Shown here in pieces: positions 32,534 through 44,510 of a stretch of 64,000 bases of DNA. Each line of letters starts with the position of its first letter. Within the stretch, counting starts at the first letter, position 1. Below the pieces are notes generated by a model. That model searched no databases and was not told the origin of the DNA. It saw only the letters and a program-made list of their open reading frames with translations. The translations under genes and the position numbers were made by a program. This DNA is from Alopecurus myosuroides (lineage: Eukaryota; Streptophyta; Magnoliopsida; Poales; Poaceae): the NCBI GenBank assembly GCA_028641055.1, contig CM054061.1, forward strand, positions 28,321,523 through 28,385,522, read 5' to 3'.

Positions 32534-33559
32534 TAGGAGAACAAATAACTGAGGCAGCCAAGACTTGGTCAGTTCTGCAACAAGATTTTGAAAACCGGGA
32601 GAAAACTCTTGTAGTCAGAGCTGAGACTGCTGAGAAGGAACTGGAGGAAACCCAGACCAAAATTTCGAAAGTCTCAGATTTGCTGAGAGATAACACTTGC
32701 AGTGTATTTGGTAAGTTAATCCGGTTTATCATCCCCTTCAATGTATTGCAGTTGCTATGCTATATTTCCTTCACCTTTTATCGAATAACTTGGCTAGAAA
32801 TTACTCTTTGTAACCCGTAGGCAGAATGCATGGGAACAACCTGAAGCTTCCAGACCTGAAACTCAAAGCCTTGTTCACCCTAATCCGGCAGCTATACATT
32901 GGAGGTGGAGAATGTATTAATGTTGTCCAGAACTGGGATACTCCTCCAAAATGGCTTAGTGAAATGGTCGTGGAGCTAACTCAAGTCCCTCAGTGGATAG
33001 AAGAGCACAAGCTATTATCATGTCGTCGCGGAGCTATCAAGGTCATGTCACTGGCGAAAGCCTATCACCCGGAATTGAAGCCAGATCTTCTTGTGGGAGG
33101 TTTCCCAGAATACAAAGAAGATATGTCAAAGTATGAGAAGAAGGATTTCGCCAGGATGGAAAAAGAGTGTCGGTTCTATTCTTGCACTATTGCTAAAAAA
33201 CTGAAACTAAAGGACATGTGCCCGGGCTATACTTCTTCAGGTGAACGAAAAATGCCTTTTATTCATCTAGCTATGGCTGCTGTTCGACAAGCCCCTCCGA
33301 AAAGCCGGCTATCCATAGCCTCCTCATCTGGTGCGCATCAGTCGGTTACTCCCTCTATTTCCGCTCCACCATGCCCCTTATATGAATCGTAGAATGTTAC
33401 TGATGTGCTCTGGTTCAGCTAGAGTGGAAGTACGTCACTACTGATGAAGTCGAAGGAGCGATCCAAGCCCTAGCTGACCCGGAGACTCAAGACCTAGCTC
33501 CTCAAGACCCGACAATTCAGGACCCGCCCCAGCAAAAGGGAAAATCTGCTGCAGAGTGA
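32534..33559 (+). pseudogene. Antisense extra gene of G, 3' part
   Basis: Sequence resumes after the AGAAC duplication with a coiled-coil-like exon (heptads in TEAAKTWSVLQQDFENREK and ETAEKELEETQTKIS). A canonical intron follows at 32711-32820 (GTAAGTTAAT...CCCGTAG). Joining the exons keeps the frame into a globular region (32821-33392). It has LIRQLYIGGGECINVVQ, WIEEHKLLSCRRGAIKVMSL and FARMEKECRFYSC. A stop at 33390-33392 is followed by more related sequence to TGA 33557-33559. The exon-intron frame agreement shows that this was a spliced gene read against the retrotransposon's own strand. Function unknown. Confidence 0.72.
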
Positions 33560-34174
33560 TTACGTGATCCGTTTTCAAGAATAATAATTCGACCTTGTTG
33601 GGTCTGTAATAGGCTAGATAAACAGCTTTATTTCTAGTCCTATTTTTTGATGGTGCGTGTGTGCACTTATGTTACAGTTTGGTGTGTAATAACCCGGATT
33701 TCCTTTGAGGTTATGCAAATCAGATCCGGTTTAGCATTCTTTTTGCGGTTTCTATTACGTGAAGATGAAAATTTCCTTGACTTGGTTTTTCTTTGCTTTC
33801 TAGCTCAGCCGGTTTTTCGCATGACTTATTCTAGTATGTACAACTCTGGGAGTTCAGGGTCATAGTAACCCGGTTTGCCGGGTTATAATAAGCTGGTGTT
33901 ACCGGGTTATATCATGACTGACTCAACCAGGCTTAAACATCTAGGTCATAAAAGCCCGTGTAACCACTGACTGGCAGGCAAGTATAACCAATATATTTTG
34001 GCATATGCCAGATTCTTGAGATATAGACTGTGCTCTAGCATCATCCCCCAAGTAATCATATAAAAATAATATTGTAGCTTCATGTCATAGGGATAGGCCA
34101 ATAAATATCAATAACTTAGATGTTGCTAACATTGCTTCTCATTGTCAGAAGATAACATAGTGATTACAATGATC
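33560..34174. other. Intergenic spacer within G between two convergent genes
   Basis: The 3' flanks of the antisense gene (from the left) and of the integrase (from the right) meet here. I see AT-rich sequence, several CCGGGTTA-type words typical of G, and no coding frame. Confidence 0.55.
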
Positions 34175-35256
34175 CTATGTATAATATGGCCTCAACTGGG
34201 CTATGTTCCATGGTCTTCCTGTTTCTTCCTCATATGTGCGTGATTTATCAGCATCACGCATATCAATGAGGTAATAGGCCCCATTGTGTAGCTTTTTACT
34301 TATTACAAAGGGTCCTTCCCATGGAGGACTTAGCTTGTTCATCCCATCCTTCTTCTGAATTAGTCTAAAAACCAAATCTCCTTCTTGGAAACTCCGAGTC
34401 TTAACTCTACGGCTATGATAGCGACGCAAGTCCTGCTGATATATAGCTGACCGAGATGCTGCGAGGTCACGTGCTTCTTCTAAAGCATCTAATGACTCTT
34501 GACGAGCTAACTCATTCTTGGTTTCCAAATAAGAAGTCACTCGTGGCGAATCGTGACGAATATCACTTGGCAAAACTGCCTCCGCTCCATAGACCAGAAA
34601 GAAAATGGTATAATCTATGGACCTATTTGGAGTAGTTTGTATGCTCCATAAAACAGCAGGCAAGTCTTTGACCCAGCAACCAACAGTTTTCTCCAATGGA
34701 ACCTGAACTCTGGGTTTGATACCTTTGAGTAATTCCTGGTTAGCCCTCTCTGCATGTCCGTTAGACTGTGGATGGGCCACAAAAGCAAGGTCTAGCCTTA
34801 TATGGTTCTGTTCACAAAAATTATGCATTGCTCGTTCTGACAAATTTGTCCCGTTATTTGTAATAATGCTATGTGGGTACTCAAATCTGAAAATCTGATT
34901 TTTTTTTAAGAACTTGACTACTGTAACCGCGTCACATTTACTGATTGGTTCCGCTTCTACCCACTTTGTAAACTTATCAACTTCCACCAGTAGATGAGTC
35001 TTTTTATTAGTTGACCTTTTGAAAGGTCCTACCATGTCAAGTCCCCAAACTGCAAAAGGCCAGGTTATGGGAATCATACGCAAGTCCTGAGCTGGCACGT
35101 GATCTTGTCTTGCATATCTTTGACATCCTTCACATGTTTTCACTGTATGTTCTGCATCAGCATTCGCGGTTAACCAGAAAAATCCATGTCTGTAAGCTTT
35201 ATTAACTAAAGATCTAGAGCTTGCATGATGTCCGCAGTCTCCTAAATGAATTTCTC
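34175..35256 (-). pseudogene. G integrase
   Basis: The open part 34175-35143 gives 322 residues. The upstream zinc-binding region (HLGDCGHHA, then CEGCQRYARQDH) is in a shifted frame. The core has WGLDMVGPF with the first acidic residue and HPQSNGHAERANQELL with the glutamate. The second acidic position reads ITNNGTN where the family has an aspartate, so the catalytic triad is broken. The C-terminus (FQEGDLVFRLI, LSPPWEGPFVI, LRPYYT) resembles the chromatin- or DNA-binding tail of gypsy integrases. Confidence 0.9.
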
Positions 35257-36192
35257 TTAAATTTTGACATCCTTCTTATGGAGAAACACATCTTTGAAAA
35301 TTCCAGTCGCACTTCTCTTGTGTAACTCACCATTTATAATTGTATATGACTTGGATCTTCTTGTAACCTTGCGAGCAATAACCTCGTCCTGCGGGAGCTC
35401 ACCTCTCATAATGTATGCCAAATATGGCTCAGTCCACTCTGGAATTATGTGCAGGGAAGCTACTATTTCTGATTCTGGATCTCGATTTGCTAAGTCATCT
35501 TCTGTTGGGATTTTAACAGACGGGCTATGAATTTCATCCAGAAAAACATTTGGTGGAACTTGCTTTTTCTGAGAACCTAAACGAGCCAGTGCATCAGCTG
35601 CTTCGTTGAGACGTCGATCGATATGATCCACCTGATATCGTTGAAAATGTCGAGCCAGCTGGGTAACTGCCCGTCTATAAGCTGCCATGACTGGGTCTTT
35701 AGAATCCCAGGTTCCTGTAACTTGCTGAGATACCAGATCAAAATCACCCAGACATCAAATCCGGGCTCTGCTCATTTCTTTCGCAATTCGAAGCCCATGG
35801 AGCAAGGCTTCATACTCTTCTAAATTATTAATGCATTTGAATTAGATTTGCAAGACATAGCGAAACTTATCTCCTCGTGGGGATGTTAAAACCACATCAG
35901 CTCCTGAACCTTCCAGTTGTCGAGACCCATCAAAGTGCATAGTCCAATAGTTAGTATTTGTTTTATCCGGTGGAACCTGTAACTGTGTACAGTCATTTAT
36001 AAACTCGATCAAAGCTTGGGATTTTATTGCAGTCCTTGGCCCATATTTGATATGATAAGGTCCCATCTCGATGGCCCACTTGGCAACTCTTCCTGTTGCT
36101 TCTCTATTTTGAATAATGTCGGAAAGAGGCGCTGAACTAACCACAGTGATAGGATGTTCCTGAAAGTAATGTTTCAGTTTGCGACTCGCCAT
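35257..36192 (-). pseudogene. G RNase H region (two RNase H-like halves)
   Basis: Open pieces at 35842-36192 and 35257-35688 carry WAIEMGPYHIKYGPRTAIKS, then WTMHFDGSR (first acidic residue of an RNase H fold) and later HIDRRLNEAADALARLG. A stop or shift near 35740-35830 separates the halves. The pattern fits the doubled RNase H (archaeal-type plus RT-linked) seen in some plant gypsy lineages. The frame is disrupted. Confidence 0.82.
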
Positions 36193-37308
36193 GAATACTC
36201 CGAAGACAAGCTTCTGTCAATGGGGGTAACGCTGTTTAGACTCTGTCAAGACCTCGCTTATGTATTAAACCGGCCGTTGAACAAGACCTTCTTTATCTTC
36301 CAGCTTATGCTCCACAACTACCACCGCGCTCACTGCCCTGTTATTTTCCGCTATGTATAGCAACATGGGTTATTTTTACTCAGGCGCAGCTAATATAGGT
36401 GCATTGGAAAGTTGTTTTTTCAAGACCTCCAATGACTCATCAGCCTCCTGATTCCACACAAAGGTGTCTGTTTTTTTCAACAACCGGTATAAGGGTATCC
36501 CCTTTTCGCCTAGCCTTCTTATAAACCGGCTCAGGGCGGCAACACAACATATCATCTTCTGAACGTCCTTCAGGCAAACCGGTTTTTCAGGTTATGTATG
36601 GCCTGAATTTTTTCCGGGTTTGTTTCAATGCCTCTCTCGGAAATAATGAAACCCAATAAGTTCCCAGCTGGTACGCCAAAGACACAGTTTGTTGGGTTAA
36701 GTTTCATTTGGTACTTGCGTAGATTGGCGAACGTCTCTTCCAAGTCTGAGATCAAAGTGTCACCTTTCTGTGATTTGATTACTATGTCATCCACATAAGC
36801 GTGCATGTTCCGCCCGATTTGACTTTCCAAGCACTTCTGGATACACCTTTGATAAGTTGCCCCTGCATTTTTCAAACCAAAATGCATTGACTTATAACAA
36901 AACGCTCCAAAGGGAGTAATGAACGATGTATTCTCTTGATCCTCTTCCTTCATTTTGATTTGAAGATAACCTGAATAAGCGTCTAGAAAACATAACAGTT
37001 CGCAACCGGCCGTAGAGTCTATAATCTGGTCAATACGGGGTAACGCGAACGGGTCTTTAGGACATGCTTTATTTCTAGTCTATGCACATTCTCTAGGTTC
37101 CGTTTTTCTTGAGAACAAAAACTGGATTAGCTAACCACTTTGGGTGAAACACTTCTACAATAAACCCTGCTGCAAGTAACCTGGAAAGCTCTTCTTCTAT
37201 TGCTTTCCTTCTCTCATCACTGAAACGACGGAGGAACTGACGAATAGGATTCAAATCAGGATTCACATTTAAACTGTGCTCAGCAAGTTCCCTTGGTACA
37301 CCTGGCAT
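36193..37308 (-). pseudogene. G reverse transcriptase
   Basis: The N-terminal piece (37093-37308) has FLRRFSDERRKAIEEEL and WLANPVFVLKKNG. The C-terminal piece (36570-36953) has FGAFCYKSMHFGLKNAGATYQR and the catalytic AYVDDIVIKS, intact. Frameshifts lie near 36955-37092 and between 36193 and 36569, where the connection to RNase H is scrambled. Not translatable as one protein. Confidence 0.9.
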
Positions 37309-37371
37309 GTCAGAAGGTTTCCATGCGAAGATATCCCAATTCTCACGGAGGAACTTGATGAGCGCACTTTC

Positions 37372-38110
37372 CTATTTTTCTGTCATATGAGCCCCCACAC
37401 TGAACTGCTTAGATGAGTCACCAGGGGTAAAGTCCACCAGCTTGGTGTCTTGAGCAGAATTAAATTTTAACTTGGACTTAGCTGATGGCTTTTTGAGCGA
37501 GGTCATATCTTCTGGATCAACCTGCAGTTTATACAATTTCAGCTCCTCTTCAGCGCAAGCTGTCTCTGTGTAGGTTGCATCACCTTCCTCACATTCCAGA
37601 GCTATGTCTATATCTTCATTAACAGTAATGTTTCCATTGGGACCTGACATCTTTAGCTTGAGGTAAACATAGCAAGGTCTGGCCATGAACTTGGCATAAG
37701 CTGGCCGTCTGAACAGAGCATGGTACGGACTTTTGAACTTTACCACTTCAAATGCTAGCATCTTTGTCCTATAATTTTCAAATAACCCGAAAGAAACTTC
37801 AAGAAATATTTTTTCGATAGGTTGTGCAGACTTACCAGGTACGATCCCATGAAACACGGTTGATGATTGCTAAAGCTGTTTCTCTTGCAAGTTCATCCTT
37901 TTGAACGTGTCATAGTAAAGTATGTTTATACTACTGCCTCCGTCCATCAGTACCTTATCTAACTTATATCCTCCAACTTGTGGAGCCACAACCAGGGCCA
38001 CTCCATCTGGATTATCGACTCGTGGGGGATGATCAGCACGACTCCAAGTTATGGGTTATTTTGACCAGTTAAGCCATCTAGGAACAGCAGGGGTGACTGT
38101 GTTAACGGCA
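37372..38110 (-). pseudogene. G protease region
   Basis: On the minus strand near 37960-37900 I read VLMDGGSSINILYYDTF, an aspartic-protease-type site (D-G-G-S in place of D-T/S-G). A stop follows at 37870-37872, then a 161-residue open piece (37372-37857) rich in acidic residues links protease to RT. Retropepsins of this kind cut the polyprotein in the virus-like particle. Confidence 0.75.
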
Positions 38111-38399
38111 CGCTTCTACATCTTGCGTTCTCTCCTGCAGGAACTGGTAGTGAATACATGATATTGGCCCGAGCTTAGCTGCTTCGAGTTTGTTTGAAAA
38201 CCGGTATTTCTGCGTTGGTGACTGCCACCCTGGTTAGTTCCCTGGTGACTCTAACTGTGATGACCCGGATTATCATTTCCGGGTCTCGAGCTGCCAGCTC
38301 CCGGATGTCCACCTCCCATATTTTCTGGGTTGTCTCCTCCACCAATTCCTGGTCCATAGTTATTATTTCCACTAGGTCTGAAACCCTGCATGATGAAGC

Positions 38400-40819
38400 A
38401 ATTTTCCCAAGAATGATTTGCTAACTTTCCATTTTTACAATGTCGGGGGCACGGACCCTTCAGGGCCTGCTGAGCCTATGCAAAGCTGTTTGGCCTAAAA
38501 TTTTGATCTCCTCTGAAGTTGTTACACTGACGTTTGTTTCTGTAATCTGTATTCGTGTTAGCCACCAGATCTGAAGTTCCCTCTCCATTTTCCGCTTGTT
38601 ATTGTTCTGGTTCTGAGGATTGTTGTTGCTCTAACTCGGGTTCTGGCTACCCTTGGTTCCACTTTTCTTTCCTTTGGCGGACTTCTCGTCATCCGAGTCT
38701 GCATATTTGGTTTTGTCAGACTCCGTATACTTGGTCATGGCATCCATCAACTCGCTCATATCACTTACATATCGCTTAATGCGTCCCAGCTTATGCTTCA
38801 AAAGGTCGAACCTGCAATTTCTTTCCAGTGCTATCAGATCTTGTTGAGCGGTAAGTCCGACAGACGAGTGTATGATCTCTGCAACACGCCGGGACCAATG
38901 TTGGGCGGACTCCCCTTCTCTCTGAACATAGTTTTCCGGGTCTGTGATGGTCGTTGGCCGTTTACATGTGCCCTGAAAATTCTTGGTGAACTGGTCCTTC
39001 AACTCCTGTCAGCTATTGATTGAATTGGCGGGCAAGTTCTTCAACCAAGACTTTGATGGCCCTTCTAACATCACGCTTAAGTAGCATGCGCACACCGCGT
39101 CGCTTACTTCCAATATCTCCATGGCCATCTCATATCCATCTATCCAGTCTGCAGGCTCCATGTCAGGCATATAATTCACAACTCAGCGAGGTCCTTTAAT
39201 ATCAGCTGGTATTCTCTCGTTCCTAATTGCAGGACCGAGGCACTGGATTCCAATCCGACGAGACCCGGCTTGAGCTGGGTTTGAGACCGTGATTTGCACC
39301 GGGTTCTGACATGACCTGGATTCCTGTTTTCAGGTTCTGCAGTTCTATGTCCTGTATTTAAAACTCCGGGCGCATAAGATACTGCTTGCCTGGGTGGGTT
39401 GGGCTGTCGGTTAGCATTGCTAGATCCAGCTGGGGCTGGAGAATTCCCATGATGACTCTGTGGCAGAGCAGTCCTGCTATGATAGGGTGTTGAGTGTATC
39501 CTCTCCTGATTACTGTAATTCAACTGCTGAACCACCGCTTTTTGTAGCATCTCAATGGCCCTTTGAGCTTCAACTGCCATAGGGTTATTAGGGTCAACCG
39601 AGATCTGCGCCAGACTAGTGGTTTCTGCCCAAATGTTATCCATCGGATTATTGAAGTGACCCGGCGGCGTATGAAACCTTTCTTGCGTGGGCTGTGCTGG
39701 AGTTGGCACTGGATTTGGACTCCCAAGCGGTTGAACGGGTGGCTGGAAACGTGCTGGATGGACTGGAGCAGGGATAACCGGCGGGTTCGTGGGATAACCT
39801 GGGCTAGCCGGGTTACGAGCTGCAAGGTTCCCAGTCGGAGATGTAAACAAATTATGGAGATTAGTAGGCTCGAGTCCTACCCCGAACTCATTATTCAGGC
39901 GAGTATGATGGCGTCTATTATGTATTGACGCTAGCTCTCTTTGCCTAAAAGTTAGGTGAATTCCTTCCCTCTCCAGACGCGTGGCCTCCTCCAGAACTTC
40001 TAACCGGGCTTTGTTTATGCAAGTGGCTTCTTTCTCAATCTCTCGACGAGCATGAGTTATTTCCTGTCGGAGTCTCTCTATCTCCGTGTTACGTTGCTCC
40101 AGATTTTCTGGGGTGATCGGTGTTGCCAGAATCTCGTTCAAAGAATCCATTGCAGCCATCAGCTCAGGTCTCGGGTTGTACGATGCAGGCCCGGTCGAGT
40201 CGATCAGTGTCTCCCTGGTCTAGTTGTTTCATGTCCTGTCAAGGGTGTCACCTCTGGTGCTCCTGGAGCAGCCGTTGGCCCGGTTGGTGTTGTGACTGTA
40301 ACACCGGGTGTTCGAAGAACCGAGTTTGAGGTCGAAGCCTCGTTAGTAATCAGATTTCCCTCCGAGTCATACCTGGGCTCGGTTGGTCGCGTGGGACCAG
40401 CCATGTAAACAGCAACATGGTGAGTTGTCTCATCGAAACCTGATGTGTCCAATTTTAGGTCTCCTCCTAACCGATCTCCAAAGAGCCGGTGGATCGAGCC
40501 TGTTTCATCGTGATCATCATTGTTCCCAATTGAGGATTCACCCTCGGAATCCACTGCCATTGTTTTCTCAGACACCGAATCTGAAAGTTGGTCTGGTTCT
40601 GAAGCTGTTGTCCCAACGTACCCGATGAAGACATGGATCTTTCCGAAGGGGACGTGAAGTCCTGAATCCACGGAGGCGAACTCGGGGCCCCACGTGTCAT
40701 GATTGTAATAGTTTCCACGACGGCTCCTCCTGAGCTGGCCTATCACGAGCTTCTCGATCCCAGGTAGCGCTCCTTCCGAAAAGACGACGCTTCCGCGAGC
40801 AGGCCCCACTGTGGGCGCC
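38400..40819 (-). pseudogene. G gag
   Basis: Open pieces, N- to C-terminal, are 40204-40819, 39176-40159 and 38631-39175 (with an internal stop near 39008). The second has a strong coiled coil (LEQRNTEIERLRQEITHARREIEKE) and a proline-rich stretch. The third has a retrotransposon-gag core (DWIDGYEMAMEILEV, ENYVQREGESAQHWSRRVAEII). A C/H-rich remnant (CPRHCKNGKLANHSWENC) near 38450-38390 is in the zinc-knuckle position but not of standard spacing. The pieces lie in different frames, so gag is dead. Confidence 0.82.
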
Positions 40820-40820
40820 A
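40803..40820 (-). other. Primer binding site of G
   Basis: The minus strand reads TGGCGCCCACAGTGGGGC two bases after the LTR end, the common primer site form of plant gypsy elements. It confirms that the right LTR is the 5' LTR. Confidence 0.88.
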
Positions 40821-40822
40821 AC

Positions 40823-41439
40823 TGTCATGGTATTGTCACGGCAAGTGTCCTCATGCGAGCACTCGATTGCGAGGCCATTGCTACTAAGCGAAACTTCGAA
40901 AGGGTTAAGGTGGAAACGAGAGACGTGACTTTACCCAGGTTTGGCCCCTCGATTGAGGGTTAAACCTACTCCTGCTTTCTTACTATCAGGGAACCAAGTA
41001 TCGATTACAAAGGGCGATTCCGGCTCTCGATGCTTCGAGTTAATTTGCTATCGACTTAGAACTTTTCTTACGACGTCCCGGGGTCTTGCCTTATATAATG
41101 GACGATACCTCCGGGTTACAAGGGAGTCCGGGTTACGCCCTTCCTCGGAGTCCTATCTCCCTCCGGTTCGTGATCACCTTGGTCCGGCTCTTCCCATGAT
41201 CCGGATACTTCTGGGCCGGCCCTTGAACCGCTCTCCGGGCTCCTGGGATTCCTTGTCTTCCGCCCGGTGCCTTGGGCCGGTTCTTCAGTCAGCCGGGTCA
41301 TAATCGTCGTAACCCGGCTCTCCTTGGCTTAACCCGGCCCTGCTCAGCAGACCCGGATCACTCATCTTAAACCAGATTTAAGTGATTCCCGGTTTATGTC
41401 AAAGGCCGGTAAGGCTCTCCCTTACCTATTCCCCCAACA
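40823..41439 (-). repeat. 5' LTR of G (617 bp)
   Basis: On the plus strand it begins TGTCATGGTATTGTCAC and ends TATTCCCCCAACA, then GGAAC. The minus strand has a TATATAAGG at about 41099-41091, likely the TATA region of the retrotransposon transcript. Confidence 0.93.
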
Positions 41440-41444
41440 GGAAC

Positions 41445-42507
41445 CCTAAGCCCCATACAATCATCGAAGAATTATTCCTCCGCCGTCTCGGGCGGAAAAC
41501 ACCTAAGAGAGAAAAGCTCTCTAGCAGGGAGAAATCTGCCAGGGAAATTCCTCTCCGGAGAGGGGAAATCATCGCCATCGTCACCGTCATCACTTCGGGC
41601 ATCATCAAGTTCGTCATCATCATCATCACCACCACCGGCACCATCACCCTCATCATCCACCGTCATCCCGCTGTAACAATTAGGGCCCTCTATCGTTGTT
41701 TTACATTAGATCTCTCTCTCCTGGTGTGGATTACTTGTTAGTAGTTGATGCTTGTGAGATTTGTCGGTGTTAGAACTTTATGACCAGATTGTTATTATCC
41801 ATTAATCACCTCTGATTATTATCCATATGATGTCTTTTGAGTAGTTCATTTATTTCTTGAGGACATGGGAGAACTCATGATGTTAGTAGTGAAGTTATGT
41901 TGAAGTAATATCTCGTGGTTCGGTATTTAAGTTGTCCTGCTATTCTTCTAGTGGTGTCATGTGAACGTTGACTACATGACACTTCACCTTTATGGTCCTA
42001 GGAGGATGCATTGTGTATTTGGCTACTAATTGTGGGTTGCCGGAGTGGCAGAAACCTAAATCCCCGGAAGGAAACCAATGGACGAGGGAGTGTATAATCC
42101 CGGAGTTTTAAGGATGTGGTTAGTTTTATCTTAATTACTTTCTTGTATTTGCGGATTCTTACGAGGGGTATAATCACAAGTATGTATTAGTCCTAGTTGG
42201 GCGGTGCATTAGCATAGGTACACCCACACAACACTTCACGAACCAATGGATATTAATCAACCGTAATGAAGCGAAAGCACTTTACGAAATTCCCATGTGT
42301 CATCGAGAACGTTTGGTAGTCATAAGTAACACAACTGGCTTGTCTTTTGATCTCAAAAGGATTGGGCCACTCGCTGCAATATTATTTGCTGCACTCTATT
42401 TACTCGCATTATATTTATTTGCTATATCAAAAAACCTCCAAAAACCTGTTTGCTAGTGTTTACAGTGAATCTTCTATCCAACCTGCTTGTCAAGACCTTC
42501 TGCTCCT
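41445..42507 (+). repeat. H LTR, right part, truncated
   Basis: It continues the LTR that starts at 16106. It includes a trinucleotide-rich stretch (41590-41660, CATCATCATCACCACCAC) and a long AT-rich portion. It reaches CTTCTGCTCCTC (42497-42508) and then changes abruptly into pol coding sequence, with no CA end, no target site and no primer site. The LTR end has therefore been lost in a deletion or recombination. Confidence 0.75.
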
Positions 42508-44510
42508 CTAATGAAAAAATTTAGAGTTGAACAGCTTGCTTCCATTGCTCTTGCTACTAACAATGCTTTACAACAATATATGGAAGACCAAGAAAGTGAG
42601 GTCTTTATGGAAGAAACAAATGAGATTGATAATATTCTTGTTCGTCAACCAATGATATTGAAACACAATTTACCTGCGGAAGATTTGGGTACCACATTAC
42701 CACCCAAAGAGGATCATATTTTCGATTTAAAACCTTTACCTGATGATATTAAATATGCTTATATTGATGAGAAGAAAACATATCATGTTATTATTAGTTC
42801 TAAACTTTTAGGTGAAGAAGACGAAAGGTTATTAAGAACATTGAAGAAACATCGTGGAACTATTGGATATACTCTTGATGATTTGAAGGGTATTTCTCCC
42901 ACTATATGTCAACATGTTATTAATATTGAACCAGATGCAAAGGCAGTAGTTGAATATCAACGCCATTTAATTCCTAAGATGAAGGAAGTGGTAAGAAATG
43001 AGGTAATAAAACTCCTCGAGGCTGATATTATTTTTCCTATTGCTGATAGTAGATGGGTAAACCCTGTACATTGTGTCCCTAAGAAGGGAGGAATGGCTGT
43101 TGTGACTAATGAAAACAATGATCTTATTCCTCAAAGAATAGTAGTTGGTTATAGAATGTACATTGATTTTAGGAAAGTTAACAAGGATACTAAGAAATAT
43201 CATCATCATTTACCTTTTATTGATCAAATGCTAGAGAGGTTGTCTAAGAAAACTCATTTTTGCTTTCTTGATGGTTATTCTGGGTTTTCTCAAATTGTTG
43301 TTAGGGAACAAGATCAAGATAACATAACCTTTACTTGTCCTTATGGAACTTATGGTTATAGACGTATGCCTTTTGGTTTGTGCAATGCCGATGCCACGTT
43401 TTAAAGATGCATGTCTGCTATTTTTCATGCATTTTGTGAAGAAATTGTGGAAGTATTCATGAACGATTTCTCCTTCTTTGGAACTTATTTTGATAACTGT
43501 TTGCACAATCTTGATAAAGTTTTGCAGAGATGTGATTAAACTAATCTTGTTCTTAATTGGGAGAAATGTCACTGTGTGGTGAATGAAGGAATTGTTCTTG
43601 GACATAAAATTTCGGAAAGAGGTATTGAAGTTGATAGAGCTAAAGTAAAAGCAATAGAGAAAATGCCCTATCCTAGGGATGTTAAAGGTATTCGTAGTGT
43701 TCTTGGTCATGCCGGTTTTTATAGGAGGTTTATTAAAGATTTCTCTAAAATATCAAAGACTCTTACTAATCTTCTTAAAAAGACGTACCTTTTTTTATGA
43801 TGATTTTAAGGAAGCTTTTGAAACTTTAAAGAGGGATTTAATTACTGATCCTATTGTTCAACCACCTGACTGGTTTTTTCCTTTTGAAATTATGTGTGAT
43901 GCTAGTGATTTTTCTGTAGGTGCTTTCCTTGGACAGCGAGTAGATAAGAAACTGAATGTTGTTCATTATGCTAGTAAGACTCTTTATGTTTCTCAAAAGA
44001 GTTCTTAGCTGTAGTTTTTGCGTGTGACAAATTTAGACCTCACATTGTTGATTCAAAAGTCACTATTCATACTGATCATGCTGTTATTAGATACCTTATG
44101 GAAGAGAAAGATGCGGAGCCTAGGCTTATTAGATGGGTGCTGCTTATACAAGAGTTTGATTTGCATATTGTGGATAGGAAGGGTGTTGAAAATCCTTTTG
44201 CTGATAACTTGTCTACATTGGAAAACATTGCTTATGACCCTATTCCTGTTAATGATAGTTTTCAAAATGAGCTGTTGGCTGAAAGAAAGGCAAACTCCCA
44301 AGATAGTCCTTGGTATGCAGATTATGCTAACTTTATTGTTTCCAAGTATTTGCCTCCAACATTTACAGCTCAACAAAGAAGGAAATTCTCTTATGATTTC
44401 AGGCATTAGTTTTGAGATGACCCACACTTATATAAAGGAGTGGGTGGTATTATGAGAAGATGTGTTCCATATCATGAACAATGAGAAATATTGAGAAGTG
44501 CCATGGTAGT
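42508..44510 (+). pseudogene. I pol: reverse transcriptase and RNase H
   Basis: An open piece to 43404 covers the RT fingers and palm start (PIADSRWVNPVHCVPKKGG, YRMYIDFRKVNK, FCFLDGYSGFSQI, YGYRRMPFGLCNA), ending in TAA at 43402-43404. Beyond it the catalytic motif reads VFMNDF where an aspartate pair is required. RT resumes at 43576 (GIVLGHKISERGIEVDRAKV). A frameshift near 43795 leads to the RNase H part ([33 protein letters not shown]). Later frames (44098-44409) hold [18 protein letters not shown]. Element B cuts the gene at 44510. Clearly non-functional. Confidence 0.9.

Larger units (their letters stand above)
16482..41439 (-). mobile_element. G, Ty3/gypsy retrotransposon with antisense extra gene
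   Basis: Two LTRs of about 617 bp (16482-17099 and 40823-41439) are flanked by a perfect 5-bp duplication GGAAC (16477-16481 and 41440-41444). Coding order on the minus strand is gag, protease, RT, RNase H, integrase, which is the gypsy order. Between integrase and the left (3') LTR lies a spliced gene on the opposite strand. By eye I count about 40 differences between the LTRs, about 6.5 percent. With the commonly used grass LTR rate (1.3e-8 per site per year) this gives roughly 2.5 million years. A 12.2-kb copia array (J) is nested inside. All pol domains are decayed. Confidence 0.93.

Noticed and set aside
41590..41660. CAT/CAC-rich run as histidine-rich coding repeat
   Set aside because: It lies in the H LTR with no supporting frame; a simple trinucleotide repeat.
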